NCBI GenBank assembly: GCA_029582265.1
Contig: CM055828.1
Coordinates: 18,269,056-18,333,055, forward strand
Origin: Zoroaster sp. YZ-2022
Lineage: Eukaryota; Echinodermata; Asteroidea; Forcipulatida; Zoroasteridae
Direction: 5' to 3'
DNA: 64,000 nt
A program made the translations under genes and the position numbers. Every line of letters begins with the position of its first letter. Positions within the stretch are counted from its first letter, which is position 1. Shown one piece after another: positions 59,151 through 64,000 of this stretch. Below the pieces are notes generated by a model. It saw nothing but the letters and a program-made list of their open reading frames with translations. It was not told where the DNA came from and did not search any database.

Positions 59151-59486
59151 ACTACAGATAATATCCAAGACTTGATTCGCTGTGAAGTGGAACGCTTACA
59201 AAAAGAAAACGACATTCAAAAAGAATTACAAGCAGAAAAAAACCAACGTGAGGTTGTATATGAAAAAATTAATGAAATCAATGAAACGTGCGAAGATTTA
59301 GATGATTTCATCCAAACTTTCAACTACGTAAAAATGATAACAACGTTTGGTCTGGCAATTGCACTAAGCTATGCTGCTGCTGCTGTATATGCCATGCCTG
59401 ACATTCATGAAAAAGCACAACAATTTCGAGAAAAACTTTCTAAAGTAGATTTTTTTAAATCTTTTACTATTAATAGAAAACAATGA
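59148..59486 (+). CDS. 112-residue coiled-coil membrane protein, intact (block gene I)
   Basis: Full frame from ATG to TGA. Residues 1-50 are a charged helix (RCEVERLQKENDIQKELQAE, NQREVVYEKINEINETCEDL) predicted as coiled coil. Residues ~66-86 form a hydrophobic segment (TTFGLAIALSYAAAAVYAM). The basic C-terminus is FREKLSKVDFFKSFTINRKQ. Probably a single-pass membrane protein. Its last codons contain the leader motif of gene J and its TGA overlaps that gene's ATG. The product resembles gene J in layout (coiled coil with REAVYKKYNKI / REVVYEKINEI, then hydrophobic), suggesting an old duplication. Function unknown. Confidence 0.65.
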   Translation: MTTDNIQDLIRCEVERLQKENDIQKELQAEKNQREVVYEKINEINETCEDLDDFIQTFNYVKMITTFGLAIALSYAAAAVYAMPDIHEKAQQFREKLSKVDFFKSFTINRKQ

Positions 59487-60103
59487 GGCGTACCTATAGA
59501 ATCAACGAATGTACTTTATCCAAATTTACGACCTATGACGGATAATGATACTAAAACATTTCGTTTGAAAAATAGATAACATTCAAAAAATTACGAATCG
59601 AAAGAAATGAGCGCGAAGCCGTATATAAAAAATATAATAAAATTATCAACGCTTGTAGTATCGTAGAAACTCTCGCTGAATTGGGTTGTATGGGAGCAGG
59701 AGCTATTGGAATCGCGAGTATCGCCACCGTTATAGCAGCGCCGGTTGGGCTTGTTTTAGAAGGTTTAGCTTTAGGGTTGGGTGGTGTGGCGTTTGCTCTC
59801 AGATACGCGAAATATAAATTATCTAAAAAAGCTAAAAAACACGATGAAATTAGAGTTTTAGCATCGTCTAAACTCAACACGATCTAAAACCACGTTTCAA
59901 AAGCGATCGAAGACGGTGTCATTACCCAAGATGAATTTTTACTCATCTGCGAAGAACGAGATAAATTTTCTCAAATGAAAGAAAATATTCGTACGGCGGC
60001 TCTACCAGCAGCTCCTAAAAATGATAATGTCGAAAAAAAACTAAATGTTAATTTAGATCAACAAAACAAAGATCTTATAGAAAAAATTATGAATTTAAAA
60101 TAA
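59483..60103 (+). pseudogene. Glycine/alanine-rich two-span membrane protein, broken (block gene J)
   Basis: Opens MRRTYRINECTLSKF, frameshifts near 59,540-59,600, then reads REAVYKKYNKIINACS, two long hydrophobic stretches (GAGAIGIASIATVIAAPVGL and EGLALGLGGVAFALRYA) and a basic helix (KKHDEIRVLASSKLN). A single in-frame TAA at 59,885-59,887 interrupts before HVSKAIEDGVITQDEFLLI and a lysine/asparagine-rich end at 60,103. About 205 codons. Hydrophobic hairpin plus basic helix suggests a virion membrane or membrane-remodelling protein; inference only. The hairpin at 60,138 follows. Confidence 0.6.
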
Positions 60104-60137
60104 ACTTTAGTGTAAATAAATCTTATTATAATCAAAA

Positions 60138-60164
60138 ACCCGCTTCGCAAATAGCGGAGCGGGT
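60138..60164. terminator. Strong 11-bp hairpin between convergent genes J and K
   Basis: ACCCGCTTCGC, loop AAATA, GCGGAGCGGGT: 11 consecutive pairs including one T-G wobble, GC-rich in an AT-rich block. It lies 35 bases after gene J and 47 bases after the end of gene K on the other strand. Symmetry lets it serve both transcripts. Palindromic hairpins at transcript ends are known in giant viruses of the mimivirus group as polyadenylation signals. Confidence 0.65.
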
Positions 60165-60210
60165 AAGAGTAACTGATAGACCTCCCCCGTATAATTTAAA
60201 TTTTTAGCCA

Positions 60211-60508
60211 CTATAAACGTAGAGTCTTTTTAACCAACTCTCTCATCGCTTTAGTATAATGTCGTCTAGCTTTTAATTCAACGAAATTTAAATAATTTAT
60301 TTTTAATACATTAACGCATTTCGTACATAAATTTATTGGTGTTTTTGTGCCATTTTTACATCTTCTACATGCATCGAGTATACTTGCACCATGTCGAATA
60401 CGCCACAAATGAAGTGGACAAAATACATCACCACACACTTTGTCTACAACACTTTTCTGTTTTGCCAACTAAAAGCCATTCGCACGAAATCATCACTCTC
60501 ATCGTCAT
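60211..60508 (-). pseudogene. Small cysteine-rich, probably zinc-binding protein (block gene K)
   Basis: The open frame carries CGDVFCPLHLW, then ACRRCKNG, then NLCTKCVNVLK, that is three CxxC/CxxxxC pairs with a histidine between, followed by a basic helix (RRHYTKAMRELVKKTLRL) to the TAA. The in-phase start is a TTG at 60,468; an ATG at 60,508 lies in another frame (ISCEWLLVGKTEKCCR), so one frameshift near 60,430-60,460 probably separates the N-terminus. Spacing fits a zinc-ribbon or double zinc-knuckle; which one is unclear. It could be a transcription or nucleic-acid-binding factor. The leader upstream is shared with gene L. Confidence 0.5.
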
Positions 60509-60509
60509 C

Positions 60510-60603
60510 TTTACTGTTCAGCTACATAATATGAAATCGTTATTTCAATTTTAAAACGACTAAAACCAATATCTTTTTTAGCAGATTAAAAAAAGACTTT
60601 TTT
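60510..60603 (-). promoter_or_regulatory. Duplicated ~94-bp leader, copy upstream of gene K
   Basis: Matches 61,561-61,653 at roughly nine of ten positions: AAATCGTTATTTCAATTT, then CGACTAAAACCAATATCTTT and AGCAGATTAAAAA on the plus strand. Both copies lie immediately upstream of a minus-strand gene, so they probably carry a shared promoter. Sequence between genes is otherwise minimal in this block, which makes conservation of 94 bases stand out. Confidence 0.6.
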
Positions 60604-60642
60604 ATTTAAATGTGATATTTAAAATTCAGCTTTCTTCGTTTT

Positions 60643-61552
60643 CTAAAAAGCTTTCGTCTTTAATATAAGCGGAAATTTTCCCAAATTACCTACCGACGCA
60701 GCAATTTTTAACGGAAAGTTTTCAACATGAGGCGCGTAAAATTGTATTTGTTTGTCTAAAGATGAAATTTTTAATAAAACGCTAAATAAAGTCACCGCAA
60801 AAGTAGCCGAATAAGTTGGCTGTTGTTTTTTGTCCGTGTTACCCAATTCTAAAGCTACGGTGTAAAGACTATCGTTATCGCTATAAAAACTAATGTAATC
60901 TAAATTGTGCATGTTTATGTCAATTTTCATGCCTACTTGCAACATTTTTTTAAGTTTTAAAAAATCGCTACTTTCAACTATATAAGGATATTTATAAATA
61001 TCATTACGCTCGTCATCGGGTGAACCAATTGAATTCATGTCAACTATCGTATTAATGCTCACGCTGTCAATTTCTCGTTTTTTTTCACCACACATTTCGA
61101 CTGTGCAAGTTTCGATATAAATTCGTTCATTTTTTACGTAAATAATTATTGGAACTTTTCGTTTAATGTTACGAATCATTCTTTGTAAATGTTTTAAATT
61201 AACCATAAATTCAATTGGGCTTTCACATTTAAATTCAAAAGTTTTCTCGGTTTAATACTATATCAATTAGTATTCTTTCCGTTCGATCCGTCGCGCGATA
61301 ATAAAATCCGTTTTCGTCTACTTTAAAATGAGCCTTTGTCTGAATGCCTGCTAAAATGTCGATTAAAATTTTAAACGTATAGCCCACTTTAATTTTCAAA
61401 TAAAAATCATAGTCCTTGTCTTTCTTATTTTTTTCCGCAGCTACAGCGTCCGGATCATAATCTTAAAATTTTATATCGCTCAACAAGACGGATCGTCTAG
61501 GCATATTTTTTAAAACTGGCGTTATCATTTCATATTTTTTTACATTCTCCAT
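60643..61552 (-). pseudogene. PCNA-like DNA sliding clamp, broken (block gene L)
   Basis: About 300 codons from ATG 61,552 (MENVKKYEM) to TAA at 60,643. First half: FKILIDILAGIQTKAHFKVD, NGFYYRATDRTERILID. Second half (open from ATG 61,206): NLKHLQRMIRNIKRKVPIII, MKIDINMHNLDYISFYSDND, SVLLKISSLDKQIQFYAP, FPLKIAASVGNLGKFPLIL. The order (an ID-type helix, then FxVDexG..xAxDRT, the N-L-K-x-L helix, and the closing VGNLG strand) follows the two-fold PCNA fold, a ring clamp that tethers replicative polymerases to DNA. Lesions: in-frame TAA at 61,463-61,465 and a one-base frameshift at the T/A run at 61,236-61,244. Slightly longer than cellular PCNA (~260). It is AT-rich like its neighbours and unlike an exon-split host gene. 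Confidence 0.6.
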
Positions 61553-61560
61553 ACTCTCTT

Positions 61561-61653
61561 TTTACTATTCATCTACATAATAGTAAATCGTTATTTCAAT
61601 TTCTTAGCGACTAAAACCAATATCTTTTTTTAGCAGATTAAAAATACTTTTTT
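61561..61653 (-). promoter_or_regulatory. Duplicated ~94-bp leader, copy upstream of gene L
   Basis: Partner of 60,510-60,603. It ends nine bases before the ATG of the clamp-like gene (minus strand), whereas the other copy starts two bases from ATG 60,508, so spacing to the start codon is conserved too. Contains ACTATTCATCTACATAATAG, a small palindrome. Confidence 0.6.
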
Positions 61654-61866
61654 CTACAACACACTCAGTCTTTAACAAATCTTACCCCTATACCTATACA
61701 CAACGTCACGCAACCGCAAACCTTTCATGACGTCATCAAAAAAATGATGACGTCATCAACCACACCCACTCACCCACCCACTTTTTAAAATCTCATCATC
61801 GACCACGCCCATTTTTGGGGTACTTGTCCTAAAACCCCCATCTAACATACTACTCCAGTGGTAGTA
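61654..61866. other. Non-coding right terminal region of the virus-like block
   Basis: No gene. Holds two TGACGTCA palindromes (61,726-61,757), CACCCACTCACCCACCCAC, and a 19-base imperfect palindrome TACTACTCCAGTGGTAGTA (61,848-61,866). The composition changes to ordinary host DNA after about 61,900, so the block probably ends near here. Without the left end a terminal inverted repeat cannot be confirmed. Confidence 0.4.
61726..61757. promoter_or_regulatory. Paired TGACGTCA palindromes
   Basis: CATGACGTCATC, seven A, then GATGACGTCATC (61,746-61,757). Each is a full cyclic-AMP-response-element palindrome, and the pair can also fold as one long hairpin. Such sites bind CREB/ATF factors in animals. 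Whether it acts as an enhancer of the clamp gene is inference. Confidence 0.45.
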
Positions 61867-63496
61867 CATGCCGAGAACTTGGGGAGGCAAGTATTTTATT
61901 CCAAATTTACCGATTCCAATGATAGCCCCTGAATGTCACCCATTCTGAAATGTCACTAAATTGTAAATACAGAGCTACATTTATTATGCAGATTGATTTT
62001 GTTTTCTTGTCAACAAAGGATCATGGTTGGGTTCATTTACACTGAAGTCATTTCACTTGTTACATGTGTAAGGCCATGTACACTCATTGTTAGATTGTTT
62101 ACAATAGGATAAACAGGTCAGCAAAGTGGTTTCAATTGATTATGGGGGGGGGAGGAGTGGAACCACAAAAGTCAAGTCATGAAACCAAATGGACAAATAA
62201 AATAAATATGTATTTCATTGTTTTATTAGCAATTTACAAGCACCCATACAACTCTTGATTATTTCAATGTCAAAATATTTATGTACAAAATGGCATCTGA
62301 TCTTTAGCTTGTAATTTTATAGATTGGATGCAGCTACAGACATTTTGCCAAAAAATATGTGTACAACCTGAAATGTAAAAAGCAATGTAAATTTGTTTTC
62401 AAATTTTATAAATGATTTTTAATTATTTGCAGTATAGGTGAAAACAAAGACAATTTATAAGCATGTCACAATAAGGATATGCTTGATTACTATCATTGTC
62501 AATTTATCATTATATTTTTGTTCATTATAAACTTGAGTTGAAAGTGAAGTATATTATAAATAAAGATCACTCTCGGTATATAAACATGCAGTCCATCAAT
62601 TAAATTTATTTTTGTACAAGACTTAATACCAAGACATAAATACCAATGTTGGCTTCATCTAAATCTAAATTTGAAGGTTTTTCCATAAACAAAATGAAAA
62701 GGGCAAGCAATTATTAGATTTGGTAAAGTGGATGTAATTACATTTAATTTTGTTGAATTGTCAATTAGCTAATTACAATTTGTGGCCCTTACTCTTCTGC
62801 TGTTGGCAGGGGAAGAGGGAAAGCACGGATGCAAGCTTTGTTGCAACTTTATCATGTAGTATTTATAAGCTTGTTTCAATGAAGGCTAATTAGCTGATAT
62901 CCATACAAGCTTTGAAGAGTGCAGACATTAGCTATTTGACATAAGCTGCATTGTTTCTTCTCCACCCAACTACTATGGACGGCTGTGCTTTGAGTAGACT
63001 CTGTGGTACCTGATACATGAACATGGATGAAATGCACAATTGTTAGCCAACTTTCTATTATGTTCCATGTAGCGAAAATTATTGACAGCCTGGAAATGGA
63101 AATATCAAGAGTGTAAAGACTCTTCTCTCACAGGGTAACTTTTCCTGGTAAAGAAAAACAAAGAAAGGGGAAATATTTATATGCTCCTCCATGCTTCAGT
63201 GTCTTCAGTAACCCCAGCCCGCCAATCAATTTAACCCCACTTCCTGTCCTTGAATTTGAAGCCAAGTTTAATCCAGTTACTACCATAATTCAACTTTGTG
63301 ACTTTATGCCCACAATAACGCTGAATAAGTTGATCTGGCTACCTACAACCCTGGCAAACTTTTTCATGAGTGTTTTTACATGTTGATTTATCATCTGGCA
63401 TGGTTTTGAAAAGCATGTGTTGGGCTAGTGTCAATATCATTATGCATATAAAGAGGTTTGTAGTAGCACCACGTAACTATCTCTACAGTTTAAGAG
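61867..63496. other. AT-rich non-coding stretch
   Basis: No gene, RNA or clear repeat recognised. It lacks the dense small frames of the preceding block. G run at 62,144-62,151. Confidence 0.5.
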
Positions 63497-63650
63497 TGTT
63501 GGCTCTTAGAAGAACCAGTGGTGAGATTACTTGAAATTTCCATCGGTATACTCTGATCGTCTTCATCCCCCTGAAGACAATCAGAGTATACTGATTGAAA
63601 CATAAAGTAATGTCACTGCCAGTTCTTCTCAGAACCAATGCTATTTACTA
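63497..63650. mobile_element. Palindromic Penelope-like tail pair (head to head)
   Basis: The left arm (63,500-63,567) and right arm (63,572-63,648) are imperfect inverted copies meeting at CCCCC: shared phrases include AGAAGAAC, AGTG, ATTACTT and TATACTCTGAT.GTCTTCA. The right arm reads CTGAAGA, stem CAATCAG/CTGATTG around AGTATA, then AAAC, a hammerhead-like core whose stem II differs from copy 1 by a paired change. Confidence 0.55.
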
Positions 63651-63839
63651 CTCTTGAAAGATAATTACTCTTACTCCTACTGTTCTTCAACCATGTGAAG
63701 CTTCAAATATTTCAACATTTTCAAGGTATAGTACAGAATACTAATAGAGTAATTTGTTTGGGTGTGTGTGTGTGTGGGGGGCTGAGGGCTGCCAGTTGCC
63801 TTAAAACATTTTCATGTTATACCTGAAATTATAACCAAT

Positions 63840-64000
63840 GTTGTACTTTCCCTTTAAGAGAACAACGGTCACGATCAACAGGGCATAGAATCGGAGTGCT
63901 AGATTTAGATTATCTTGGTGACTGAAATAATATCCCACATGATAAGGTAATATTATCATTGCTGCTGCATAAATGAGCCAGTAAGTTTCAGTCAGTGTTC
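63840..64000. mobile_element. Foldback MITE-like element, copy 3 (cut by window end)
   Basis: TTGTACTTTCC..AAGAGAACAACGGTCACGATC followed by CAGGGCATAGAATCGGAGTG matches the left arm and centre of 553-790 closely. The right arm lies outside the window. Confidence 0.65.

Noticed and set aside
46800..61866. Recent bacterial or phage contamination
   Set aside because: The block has no ribosome-binding sites, contains typical eukaryotic insertions (SINE, hAT MITE, TA element) and is flanked by host repeats on its right side, so it is integrated in the eukaryotic genome.

Overview
KIND OF DNA. This is eukaryotic, repeat-dominated DNA, most likely from a marine invertebrate. I cannot name the species. 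Evidence is the tRNA-derived SINEs with internal Pol III boxes, many terminal-inverted-repeat (TIR) DNA transposons with TTAA, TA or 8-bp target duplications, a decayed HARBI1-type transposase, arrays of degenerate TTAGGG-like repeats, an 18-kb satellite, and two 500-N scaffold gaps. No intact host protein-coding gene was recognised.

LAYOUT. 1-25,584 is AT-rich non-coding DNA with MITE-like foldbacks, SINEs, two telomere-like arrays (2,385-3,256 and 7,790-8,625) separated by a 4.5-kb TIR element, and a Harbinger relic (22,256-23,246). 25,585-26,084 is a gap. 26,085-45,408 is a satellite of 243-bp monomers. It contains a 2.04-kb higher-order repeat at 35.2-41.3 kb, is interrupted by a 1.2-kb TTAA element, and has visibly poor sequence next to both gaps. 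45,409-45,908 is a gap. 45,909-46,795 is unexplained sequence plus a minisatellite. About 46,800-61,860 is a compact block of small genes organised like a virus. 61,867-64,000 is ordinary repeat DNA.

THE VIRUS-LIKE BLOCK. About fourteen closely packed genes, apparently intronless, lie in strand-switching clusters: two on minus (a P-loop ATPase-like relic and a ~430-codon candidate capsid-like protein), three on plus, two on minus, five on plus, two on minus (a cysteine-rich protein and a PCNA-like sliding clamp). Neighbouring genes overlap at ATGA or lie within a few bases of each other. Start codons follow TATATAAATA-like AT-rich leaders. Both convergent gene junctions carry a strong hairpin. 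A ~94-bp leader is duplicated upstream of both right-hand minus genes. The predicted products are small coiled-coil or membrane proteins, capsid-like candidates and a replication clamp, which suggests an integrated DNA virus or Polinton-like element. No polymerase, integrase or protease is visible; the left end may be lost in the gap. The block is dead: most genes carry frameshifts or stops. Three later insertions sit inside it: a 325-bp hAT-type MITE (8-bp duplication), a ~0.54-kb dimeric tRNA-Leu SINE, and a 4.46-kb element with ~0.54-kb TIRs. The reading frame is in phase on the two sides of both the MITE and the 4.46-kb element, so these two landed in coding genes.

LIMITS. Everything was read by eye from the sequence and conceptual translation. 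Family names for the clamp, the ATPase and HARBI1 rest on motif recognition, and the capsid assignment is an inference.
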